Source: Nitriliruptoraceae bacterium (GTDB taxonomy: Bacteria; Actinomycetota; Nitriliruptoria; Nitriliruptorales; Nitriliruptoraceae). Taken from it: a stretch of DNA of 5,617 nt. Shown one piece after another: positions 1-4,804 of this stretch. The stretch is from assembly GCA_007134165.1 (NCBI GenBank), contig SLLJ01000346.1:1-5617 (forward strand), read 5' to 3'. The notes under the pieces are model-generated. The model did no database searches. It was given only the letters and a program-made list of their open reading frames with translations, and was not told the origin of the DNA. Both the position numbers and the translations under genes were made by a program. The first letter of the stretch is position 1. Each line of letters begins with the position of its first letter.

Positions 1-95
1 CCACGCACGGCACGCACACAACCCTTCGCGCGGTCTCCGGCGTTCCGGCCGGCGTCGGCCATGTCCGACGAACGCAGCAGGTGCGCAGACGACGA
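1..95. other. Left-edge non-coding stretch downstream of the YdcZ-like gene
   Basis: No convincing gene is seen here. A minus-strand ATG at 62-60 opens a frame that runs off the window edge (about 20 codons, starting MADAGRN), so it could be the start of a further gene. However, no good ribosome binding site precedes it and too little is visible to judge. A GC-rich imperfect hairpin (CAGCCG at 97-102 with CGGCTG at 115-120) covers the end of the neighbouring gene. It has no T-tract. Confidence 0.3.
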
Positions 96-539
96 TCAGC
101 CGGCCGCCGGCCCTCGGCTGACGACGAGGTAGACCCCGGCGACGATCAGCGCCGCACCGACGAGTCGGACCGGGTCAAGCGCGACCCGGTCACCGAGCAC
201 CCCGGAACTCTCGATCACGAAGCCGGCCATCAGTTGGGTGGCGGTCACCATCGCCAAGGTGGAGGCCAGCCCCATCCCGCCGACCGCGACCGCGATCGCG
301 GTCACCAGCAGCACTCCGGCCACGCCGGCAAGCAGCCCCCAGGGAGCGCGGCGCACGGCCTCCACCTCGAAGGAGGCACGGGCCACCAGGATGCCCACGA
401 CCCCGAAGGCAAGGCCACCGACGTGCACCCAGGTCGAAGCCACGAACGGGTGCAGCCGGGCGCCGAACGCCCCAACGATCACCGTCTGAACGGCGATGAG
501 CACACCGGCGGTGATGGCTGCCGGGAGAGCCAGACGCAC
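96..539 (-). CDS. YdcZ/DUF606-type small membrane protein (DMT superfamily)
   Basis: A 147-residue, very hydrophobic protein of the YdcZ (DUF606) branch of the drug/metabolite transporter superfamily. Members are half-size transporters that probably pair up; their substrates are mostly unknown. Five membrane segments can be placed at about residues 3-23, 32-53, 66-87, 91-113 and 122-141. The family pattern shows in the C-terminal half: a short Pro-Trp junction (APWGLL), a Gly-rich helix, a helix with TATQLMAGFVIE, then GLLG-like and GVYLVVSRG segments ending a few residues before the stop. I chose GTG at 539 because GAGG lies 6 bases upstream and this gives the usual family length of about 140-150. 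A longer frame back to ATG 671 would add 44 non-membrane residues lying mostly inside the peptidase gene. It lies 44 bases behind the M23 gene on the same strand, so co-transcription is likely. The family call is from remembered patterns, not an alignment. Confidence 0.75.
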   Translation of the reverse strand: MRLALPAAITAGVLIAVQTVIVGAFGARLHPFVASTWVHVGGLAFGVVGILVARASFEVEAVRRAPWGLLAGVAGVLLVTAIAVAVGGMGLASTLAMVTATQLMAGFVIESSGVLGDRVALDPVRLVGAALIVAGVYLVVSRGPAAG

Positions 540-583
540 GAGAAGCCTCGATTCGCCGCCGTAGATCGTCGAACGGCCCTGGC

Positions 584-1624
584 TCAGAAGCAGGCGGCCG
601 CCATCCAGGGGTAGGGGTTGATCGGGGCGCCCCCGCCAGGGTGCAACTCGAAGTGCACGTGTGGTGCCCACGGATCGGCGTTGCCGCTGTAGCCGTTCAA
701 GGCGACGAGTTCACCCGCTTCGACCCGGTTGCCGACTGCACCGTTGGCGTCGATGGAGGCGAGATGAGCGTAGTAGTAGACGTTGCCGTCGTCGCCGCGT
801 AGGTACAGCCCGATACCTCCCAGGCGGCTGTTGGAATGCCGCTCGATCACCCCGGAGGTGAACGCGAAGGTCGGCTGGTTCATCGGCGCGAAGACGTCCG
901 TGCCCTTGTGACGGCGTCCGCCACTGCGCGGGTGGCCCCAGGTGTCGCGGAAGTTGAAGGTCCCGGGATCGAAGATGCAGGCGTAGATGCCCTGCTGGGG
1001 ACCGCGGTCGATGCGGCGCTGGCGGGCCACGAGACTGCGGATGCTCTCCGCCTGCTCCTCGGCACGGGTGAGCTCGATCTGCAGCGCCTCGGCGTGCTCA
1101 CGCATCTGGCGACGGCGCTGTTCGAGGTCGTCGCGCTGCCAGGCGAGCAGCGCGCGGGTCTGATCGAGGGAGTCGCGCAAGGCCTGCGCCTCCTCGATCC
1201 GCGCCCCCGCACGGCGCTGCAACATCCCGACCATGCCGGCGCGTTGCATCGCCTCGGTCGGCGAGTCGGCGACCAGCAGCACCTCGAAGACGTCGGTCGC
1301 GCCGCGCATGAAGGCGCTGCGGGCCCGTACGCCGACCGCTTCGTTGGCCCGCCGCGCCTCGCGCTCGAGCTGCTCGGCCTGCTGCTCGAGTTCCTCGAGT
1401 TCGAGCAGAGCGGTCTCCACCGCCGCCCAGGACTCCTCGTAGGCGTCGGTGGCCACGTCGAGTTCGTTCTCGAGCTGATCGACCTGCTCCTCGGCGTCAT
1501 CGAGGTCATCGAGCGTCTGCGCCTGCACCGTGACGGCGGGGGCCAGCAGCGCCACCATCAGCCCCCCTGACAGCAGGCCCACGACCGCGCGCCGAGGACG
1601 ACACCGGGCGAGCAGGGACGGCAT
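584..1624 (-). CDS. Secreted coiled-coil M23 family metallopeptidase (LytM/EnvC-like)
   Basis: A 346-residue exported peptidoglycan hydrolase or hydrolase-like activator acting outside the membrane on wall peptide cross-links. Residues 1-35 form a signal peptide: Arg-rich start, hydrophobic stretch at about 14-32, likely cleavage after VQA. Residues 37-100 and 135-205 are Glu/Gln/Arg/Leu-rich coiled coil. They flank a segment (about 97-135, with FMRG, FEVLLVADSP and QRAGMVGML) that resembles the hairpin region of PcsB/CwlO/RipA-type proteins. The C-terminal M23 domain (about 218-340) has its zinc and catalytic residues intact: HKGTD gives H239 and D243, YYYAHL gives H287, and APHVHFEL gives H322 and H324. 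An active enzyme is therefore expected. The start is ATG at 1624, with GGAG (plus-strand 1633-1636) 8 bases upstream. Coiled-coil M23 proteins of this layout are often controlled by FtsEX. No ftsEX lies in the window, so that link is inference. The gene is divergent from meaA. Confidence 0.9.
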   Translation of the reverse strand: MPSLLARCRPRRAVVGLLSGGLMVALLAPAVTVQAQTLDDLDDAEEQVDQLENELDVATDAYEESWAAVETALLELEELEQQAEQLEREARRANEAVGVRARSAFMRGATDVFEVLLVADSPTEAMQRAGMVGMLQRRAGARIEEAQALRDSLDQTRALLAWQRDDLEQRRRQMREHAEALQIELTRAEEQAESIRSLVARQRRIDRGPQQGIYACIFDPGTFNFRDTWGHPRSGGRRHKGTDVFAPMNQPTFAFTSGVIERHSNSRLGGIGLYLRGDDGNVYYYAHLASIDANGAVGNRVEAGELVALNGYSGNADPWAPHVHFELHPGGGAPINPYPWMAAACF

Positions 1625-1704
1625 GGGTCGCGCTCCAAGACCCGGGCAACGGGATCAGGGCCGGGTCCACCCCCGGGCCGGTCACGCGCAGGCCCGGTCT
1701 TTCG

Positions 1705-1710
1705 AGGGTA
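1705..1710 (-). promoter_or_regulatory. Possible -10 box for the M23 gene
   Basis: Read on the minus strand this is TACCCT, which fits the actinobacterial TANNNT -10 pattern. It would give a leader of roughly 75 bases before ATG 1624. No recognisable -35 box lies 16-19 bases upstream (the bases there read like CCGATC), so this is a weak call. The repeat array would sit just upstream of it. Confidence 0.2.
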
Positions 1711-1723
1711 GTCGCACTTCGGT

Positions 1724-1735
1724 GGCCGATCGGCC
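1724..1735. promoter_or_regulatory. Perfect 12-bp palindrome GGCCGATCGGCC at the edge of the repeat array
   Basis: GGCCGA is followed directly by its reverse complement TCGGCC, centred at 1729.5. It overlaps the partial first copy of the 21-bp repeat and extends that array's regular dyad spacing to the left. It could be a protein binding site. In DNA this GC-rich, a 12-bp palindrome alone is weak evidence. Confidence 0.4.
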
Positions 1736-1799
1736 GAGGTCGGCTCGGTCGAGGCCGAGGTCGGCTCGGTCGAGGCCGAGGTCGGCTCGGTCGAGGCCG
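1732..1799. repeat. 21-bp tandem repeat, about 3.2 copies, made of alternating dyads
   Basis: Full copies lie at 1741-1761 and 1762-1782. A 17-base partial copy lies at 1783-1799 and a 9-base partial copy at 1732-1740, with no mismatch between the copies. The unit begins CGGCTCGGTCGAGG and ends CCGAGGT. Each unit holds two dyads: CTCG-GT-CGAG (centres 1748.5, 1769.5, 1790.5) and GCCGA-GG-TCGGC (centres 1738.5, 1759.5, 1780.5). The centres are therefore 10 or 11 bp apart, close to one DNA turn. The array ends just before the candidate -35 box of meaA, where an activator or repressor array would be expected. The identical copies show recent duplication. A neutral replication-slippage repeat is the alternative. 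Confidence 0.85.
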
Positions 1800-1806
1800 C
1801 CGCCGC

Positions 1807-1837
1807 TTGGGTCGGCGACTCGTTCCGTCGGTAGGAT
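1807..1837 (+). promoter_or_regulatory. Candidate meaA promoter (TTGGGT - 19 bp - TAGGAT)
   Basis: TTGGGT at 1807-1812 could be the -35 box. TAGGAT at 1832-1837 is a good match to the actinobacterial -10 pattern. The 19-bp spacer is longer than ideal, which would suit an activated promoter. Transcription would begin near 1844, giving a leader of about 38 bases. The call rests on motif matching alone. Confidence 0.4.
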
Positions 1838-1845
1838 CCGGTGCA

Positions 1846-1861
1846 GATCCGGTGCCGGATC
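1846..1861. promoter_or_regulatory. 16-bp palindrome GATCCGG-TG-CCGGATC in the meaA leader
   Basis: Perfect 7-bp arms flank a 2-bp centre. The left arm is also part of a direct repeat: GATCCGGTGC occurs at 1835-1844 and again at 1846-1855, 11 bp apart. The palindrome sits immediately downstream of the likely transcription start and ends 20 bases before the start codon. That is a classic place for a repressor operator. In RNA it would form only a tight hairpin with an unfavourably short loop, so a DNA-level role is more likely. No known operator is recognised. Confidence 0.5.
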
Positions 1862-1868
1862 CCGACGC

Positions 1869-1874
1869 GGAAGG
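1869..1874 (+). promoter_or_regulatory. meaA: Ribosome binding site of meaA (GGAAGG)
   Basis: GGAAGG lies 7 bases before GTG 1882 and decides the start of meaA. The longer in-frame option, TTG at 1807, has no such site and would translate the candidate promoter and the palindrome. Confidence 0.7.
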
Positions 1875-1881
1875 TCCGACC

Positions 1882-3912
1882 GTGGCAGACGCGCCAAGCT
1901 CCCCGAATCCCGCCACCTCGACGTCCGAGCAGGCCCCGACCAGGGACCGCCCGTGGATGATCCGAACCTACTCGGGGCACTCCTCGGCGGCGGCGTCCAA
2001 CCAGCTGTACCGCACCAACCTGGCCAAGGGCCAGACCGGACTGTCGGTCGCCTTCGACCTGCCGACCCAGACCGGCTACGACCCCGACCATGTGCTCGCA
2101 CACGGCGAGGTCGGCAAGGTGGGCGTGCCGATCAGCTCGCTGGACGACCTGCGCACCCTGTTCGAGGGCATCCCGCTCGAGCAGATGAACACCTCGATGA
2201 CGATCAACGCCACCGCCATGTGGCTGTTGTCGCTGTACATCGCGGTCGCCGAGGAACAGGGCGCGGACATCACCAAGCTCGGCGGCACGACCCAGAACGA
2301 CATCCTCAAGGAGTACCTCTCGCGCGGCACGTACGCCTTCCCGCCCCAGCCCTCCATGCGCCTGACCAGCGACATGATCGCCTACACGGTCACCCACCTG
2401 CCCAAGTGGAACCCGCTCAACATCTGCAGCTACCACCTGCAGGAGGCCGGCGCCACCCCGGTGCAGGAGCTGGCCTTCGCGCTGGCCAACGCGATCGCGG
2501 TGCTCGACGCCGTGCGTGACCGCGGCCAGCTTCCCCCCGAGGACTTCCCGAAGGTGGTCGGGCGCATCTCGTTCTTCGTCAACGCCGGCATCCGGTTCGT
2601 CGAGGAGGTCGCCAAGATGCGCGCCTTCGTCGAGCTGTGGGACCGCATCACCCAGGAGCGCTACGGCGTCACCGACCCCAAGTTCCGCCGCTTCCGCTAC
2701 GGCGTGCAGGTCAACTCGCTGGGCTTGACCGAGCAGCAGCCCGAGAACAACATCACCCGCATCCTCATCGAGATGCTCGGCGTCACCCTGTCGCGTGACG
2801 CCCGGGCCCGGGCCGTGCAGTTGCCCGCATGGAACGAGGCCCTGGGGCTGCCCCGCCCCTGGGACCAGCAGCTCTCCCTGCGCATCCAGCAGATCCTGGC
2901 CTACGAGACCGACCTGCTCGAGAACGGTGACCTGTTCGAGGGCTCGGTGGTGATGGACGCCAAGGTCGCGGCGCTGGCCGAGCAGGCCACCGAACTGCTC
3001 GACGAGGTGCTCGAACGCGGCGGGGCGATGCAGGCGGTGGACTTCATGAAGGGCGAGCTGGTGCGCGCCAACGCCGAAAGACTGCGGCGCATCGAGTCCG
3101 GCGAGCAGACCGTGGTCGGCGTCAACGCCTTCACCGGCGCCGAGCCCTCCCCCCTGGTCGACGAGGAGGGCGGCATCCTCGTGGTCGACGCCTCCACGGA
3201 GGCCGAGCAGATCGCCCGACTCGAGGCCTGGCGTGCCGCCCGCGACGACGCCGAGGTCGAGGCGGCGCTGGCCGAGCTGCGCCGGGTCGCCGAGACCGAC
3301 GACAACCTGATGCCGGCCTCGATCGCGTGCGCCCGGGCCGGGGTGACCACCGGCGAGTGGTCCGGGGTGCTGCGCGAGGTCTTCGGCGAGTACCGCGGCC
3401 CCACCGGAGTGTCCGAGCGGGCCCTGGCCACCGGCGGGGTGCTCTCCGCCCAGCTCGAGGCCGCGCGCCGCCGCGTGCGCGACGTCGAGCAGCGCCTCGG
3501 CCGCAAAGTGCGCATCCTGGTCGGCAAGCCGGGGCTCGACGGCCACTCCAACGGCGCCGAACAGGTCGCCATCCGTGCCCGCGACCTTGGCATGGAGGTC
3601 ATCTACGAGGGCATCCGGCTCACCCCGGCCACGATCGTGCGCGCCGCAGTCGACGAAGACGTCAACGTGGTCGGCCTGTCGATCCTGTCGGGTTCCCACC
3701 TCGCGCTGATCCCCCAGGTGCTCGAGGGCCTGCGGGCCGAGGGCCACGAGGTGCCGGTGGTCGCCGGCGGCATCATCCCGCCCGCCGACGCCGCGCGGCT
3801 GCGTGAGCAGGGCGTCGCCGCGGTGTTCACCCCCAAGGACTACGGGCTGACCGAAGTCCTCGCCGACGTCGCCGAGCTCGTCGCCGAGCGCAGCACCCCG
3901 CAACCGGCCTGA
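1882..3912 (+). CDS. meaA: Ethylmalonyl-CoA mutase, adenosylcobalamin-dependent (MeaA/Ecm)
   Basis: A cytoplasmic 676-residue enzyme converting (2R)-ethylmalonyl-CoA to (2S)-methylsuccinyl-CoA in the ethylmalonyl-CoA pathway. Residues 1-20 are a loose Ser/Pro/Thr tail. The catalytic TIM barrel runs from about 22 (RDRPWMIRTYSGHSS) to 510, followed by a fused B12-binding domain at about 541-670. Subfamily marks seen: FDLPTQTGYDPDH, NTSMTINATAMWL, GTTQNDILKEYLSRG, ICSYHLQEAGATP and GVQVNSLGLTEQQPENN. The Gln-Thr-Gly-Tyr-Asp-Pro-Asp stretch fits MeaA rather than methylmalonyl-CoA mutase (FDLATHRGYDSD) or isobutyryl-CoA mutase. The cobalamin motif DGHSNG is intact, with ligand H555, followed by SILSGSH (600-606) and GGIIP (629-633). 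The length fits the single-chain MeaA form. The GTG start is supported by GGAAGG 7 bases upstream. The usual partners (crotonyl-CoA carboxylase/reductase, methylsuccinyl-CoA dehydrogenase, lyase) and the mutase chaperone are not in the window. Another acyl-CoA mutase specificity is possible but less likely. Confidence 0.93.
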   Translation: MADAPSSPNPATSTSEQAPTRDRPWMIRTYSGHSSAAASNQLYRTNLAKGQTGLSVAFDLPTQTGYDPDHVLAHGEVGKVGVPISSLDDLRTLFEGIPLEQMNTSMTINATAMWLLSLYIAVAEEQGADITKLGGTTQNDILKEYLSRGTYAFPPQPSMRLTSDMIAYTVTHLPKWNPLNICSYHLQEAGATPVQELAFALANAIAVLDAVRDRGQLPPEDFPKVVGRISFFVNAGIRFVEEVAKMRAFVELWDRITQERYGVTDPKFRRFRYGVQVNSLGLTEQQPENNITRILIEMLGVTLSRDARARAVQLPAWNEALGLPRPWDQQLSLRIQQILAYETDLLENGDLFEGSVVMDAKVAALAEQATELLDEVLERGGAMQAVDFMKGELVRANAERLRRIESGEQTVVGVNAFTGAEPSPLVDEEGGILVVDASTEAEQIARLEAWRAARDDAEVEAALAELRRVAETDDNLMPASIACARAGVTTGEWSGVLREVFGEYRGPTGVSERALATGGVLSAQLEAARRRVRDVEQRLGRKVRILVGKPGLDGHSNGAEQVAIRARDLGMEVIYEGIRLTPATIVRAAVDEDVNVVGLSILSGSHLALIPQVLEGLRAEGHEVPVVAGGIIPPADAARLREQGVAAVFTPKDYGLTEVLADVAELVAERSTPQPA

Positions 3913-3931
3913 GCGCCGGCACGCAGGCCGG
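3904..3931 (+). terminator. Hairpin overlapping the meaA stop codon
   Basis: CCGGCCTG at 3904-3911 and CAGGCCGG at 3924-3931 are perfect 8-bp arms around a 12-base loop. The stop codon TGA (3910-3912) lies at the top of the left arm. No T-tract follows, so it is not a textbook intrinsic terminator. It could slow polymerase, protect the meaA mRNA 3' end or end transcription with a factor. Confidence 0.4.
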
Positions 3932-3941
3932 GAGGGCTGGG

Positions 3942-3983
3942 CAGCGGCAGCGACGCGCGTTCTTGCGTATCGAGCGGCCGCTG
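3942..3983 (+). terminator. Long imperfect hairpin between meaA and bioY
   Basis: CAGCGGC (3942-3948) pairs with GCCGCTG (3977-3983). Inside, CG (3951-3952) pairs with CG (3971-3972) and ACGC (3953-3956) with GCGT (3965-3968). The loop is GCGTTCTT, with small internal loops. The right arm contains the palindrome GCGGCCGC. It probably acts with the preceding hairpin as the end of the meaA transcript. No T-run follows, so the terminator role is inferred from position. Confidence 0.35.
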
Positions 3984-3994
3984 GCCGAGGTGTT

Positions 3995-4020
3995 GCAATC
4001 GATCGCTGCGAAACGGTTGC
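3995..4020. promoter_or_regulatory. Nested 26-bp dyad at the bioY promoter, candidate operator
   Basis: Outer arms GCAATCG (3995-4001) and CGGTTGC (4014-4020) are reverse complements except for one position, which would be a G-U pair in RNA. Inside, TCGC-T-GCGA (4003-4011) is a second dyad with almost the same centre (4007 against 4007.5). It overlaps the candidate -35 box of bioY, so a bound protein could block transcription. It does not look like the BirA, BioR or BioQ sites that I recall. Confidence 0.4.
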
Positions 4021-4047
4021 TCACCTCGGCGCGCGATGGCCTAGTCT
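4017..4047 (+). promoter_or_regulatory. Candidate bioY promoter (TTGCTC - 19 bp - TAGTCT)
   Basis: TTGCTC at 4017-4022 and TAGTCT at 4042-4047 fit loose -35 and -10 patterns with a long 19-bp spacer. Transcription would start near 4054, giving a leader of about 50 bases. This stretch is also less GC-rich than the surrounding genes, as promoters in such genomes often are. Confidence 0.35.
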
Positions 4048-4102
4048 TGCCCGCGCAGCCGCCGCCCCGGCCGCTGGGAGCCACGAATCGGAGAGCCTGA
4101 CG

Positions 4103-4669
4103 ATGCTGAGCAACACCGCCGCCGCACCCCGGGTGCTCGTCGACGTCCTGCCCGCGAGCCGGGTCCGCGACGTGTCCCTGGTCACCGGCTTCGCGCTGCT
4201 GATCGCCGCCTCGGCGCAGCTGGCGATCCCGCTGCCCTTCACCCCGGTGCCGATCACCGGGCAGACCCTGGTCGTGCTGCTCGGCGCGATCGTGCTCGGC
4301 GCGACCCGGGCGACCGCGGGCTCGCTGCTCTACATCGCCGCCGGCGTGGCCGGGGTGCCCTGGTTCGCCGTCACCGGCGGCGCCACCATCGGCTACATCG
4401 TGGGCTTCGTGGCCGCCGCCATCGTGGTCGGCGCGATCGCCCAGCGCGGCCTGGCCCGCACGCCTCTGCAGGTCGCCGGCGCGATGGTGGTGGGCAACGC
4501 CGTGATCTACGCCTTCGGCGCCACCGGGCTGGCACTGGTGGTCGGGCTCAGCCCCACCGCCGCGATCACCGCTGGCATCCTGCCGTTCCTGATCGGCGAC
4601 GCGATCAAGCTCGCCGCGGCGGTCGCGCTGGTGCCGGCCGCGTGGAAGCTGCTGAACCCCGAGCGCTGA
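4103..4669 (+). CDS. bioY: BioY, biotin-binding S component of an ECF transporter
   Basis: A 188-residue integral membrane protein that captures biotin and imports it with the ECF energizing units. About six hydrophobic helices follow a short polar N-terminus: roughly 25-42, 52-68, 71-90, 95-115, 123-147 and 152-182. Family signatures are clear: IPLPFTPVPITGQTLVVLLGA (residues 42-62), LLYIAAGVAGVPWFA (75-89), GGATIGYIVGF (92-102), and near the end GILPFLIGDAIKL (158-170), with the conserved Asp166 and Lys169. The length is normal. The ATG start at 4103 has GGAG 9 bases upstream. No bioM/bioN (ATPase and T subunit) is present, so it either uses a shared ECF module encoded elsewhere or works alone, as reported for some BioY proteins. 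It lies 190 bases after meaA with its own candidate promoter and converges with the 4805-5593 gene. Confidence 0.95.
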   Translation: MLSNTAAAPRVLVDVLPASRVRDVSLVTGFALLIAASAQLAIPLPFTPVPITGQTLVVLLGAIVLGATRATAGSLLYIAAGVAGVPWFAVTGGATIGYIVGFVAAAIVVGAIAQRGLARTPLQVAGAMVVGNAVIYAFGATGLALVVGLSPTAAITAGILPFLIGDAIKLAAAVALVPAAWKLLNPER

Positions 4670-4735
4670 TCGGCGCACCCACCGCAACGTCGCTGACGGC
4701 CTCAGCCTGCTCGCGGGGGCCGTCGCCGGTCGTCA

Positions 4736-4762
4736 CCGGCCGGAAGCCAGCCAGCCGGCCGG
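4736..4762. terminator. Hairpin between convergent genes, candidate bidirectional terminator
   Basis: CCGGCCGG at 4736-4743 and again at 4755-4762 can pair as perfect 8-bp arms across an 11-base loop. A competing smaller hairpin, GCCGGT-CGTC-ACCGGC (4725-4740), shares part of the left arm. The site is in the 135-bp gap between bioY and the convergent gene, where a two-way terminator is expected. No T-tract is present on either side. Each arm is also self-complementary, so chance in GC-rich DNA cannot be excluded. Confidence 0.4.
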
Positions 4763-4804
4763 ACCGACGGGATCCGCGGTCGAGGCGCGGTGGGCCGGCC
4801 GAGT

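Larger units (their letters stand above)
1625..1881. promoter_or_regulatory. Divergent intergenic control region between the M23 gene and meaA
   Basis: This 257-bp region must hold the promoters of both divergent genes. From left to right it contains: the leader of the M23 gene, with overlapping GC-rich self-complementary stretches (GGCCGGG at 1659-1665 facing CCCGGGCC at 1672-1679); a possible minus-strand -10 box; a perfect 12-bp palindrome (1724-1735); the 21-bp repeat array; a candidate meaA promoter; a 16-bp palindrome; and the meaA ribosome binding site. Both strands stay open through the repeat because 21 is a multiple of three. I do not regard those frames as genes. Confidence 0.75.

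Noticed and set aside
81..614. A plus-strand open frame opposite the YdcZ-like gene
   Set aside because: Its translation is low-complexity Arg/His/Gly/Asp-rich, typical of the reverse of a membrane-protein gene, and it has no recognisable motif.
836..1570. A 244-codon plus-strand open frame opposite the M23 gene
   Set aside because: Leu/Gly/Val-rich translation produced by the Glu/Gln/Arg codons of the coiled coil on the other strand. The M23 protein has a signal peptide and an intact active site.
1732..1799. CRISPR array
   Set aside because: The copies are directly adjacent with no spacers, and no cas gene is nearby.
1807..1881. TTG at 1807 as the meaA start
   Set aside because: It lacks a ribosome binding site and would translate the candidate promoter and palindrome. 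GTG 1882 is preceded by GGAAGG, and the conserved part begins after it.
1506..2519. Open frames crossing the repeat array and encoding Arg-Pro-Ser heptads
   Set aside because: A 21-bp repeat keeps every frame open as a seven-residue repeat. These frames overlap the starts of two well-supported genes and resemble no protein.
1558..3903. A 781-codon open frame on the minus strand, antisense to meaA
   Set aside because: It mirrors the GC-rich third positions of meaA, runs through the repeat and the intergenic region into the M23 gene, and has the His/Gly/Asp-rich composition of an antisense shadow. The plus-strand protein is clearly conserved.
4053..4102. A biotin or other riboswitch in the bioY leader
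   Set aside because: The likely leader is only about 50 bases and shows no conserved riboswitch core that I recognise.
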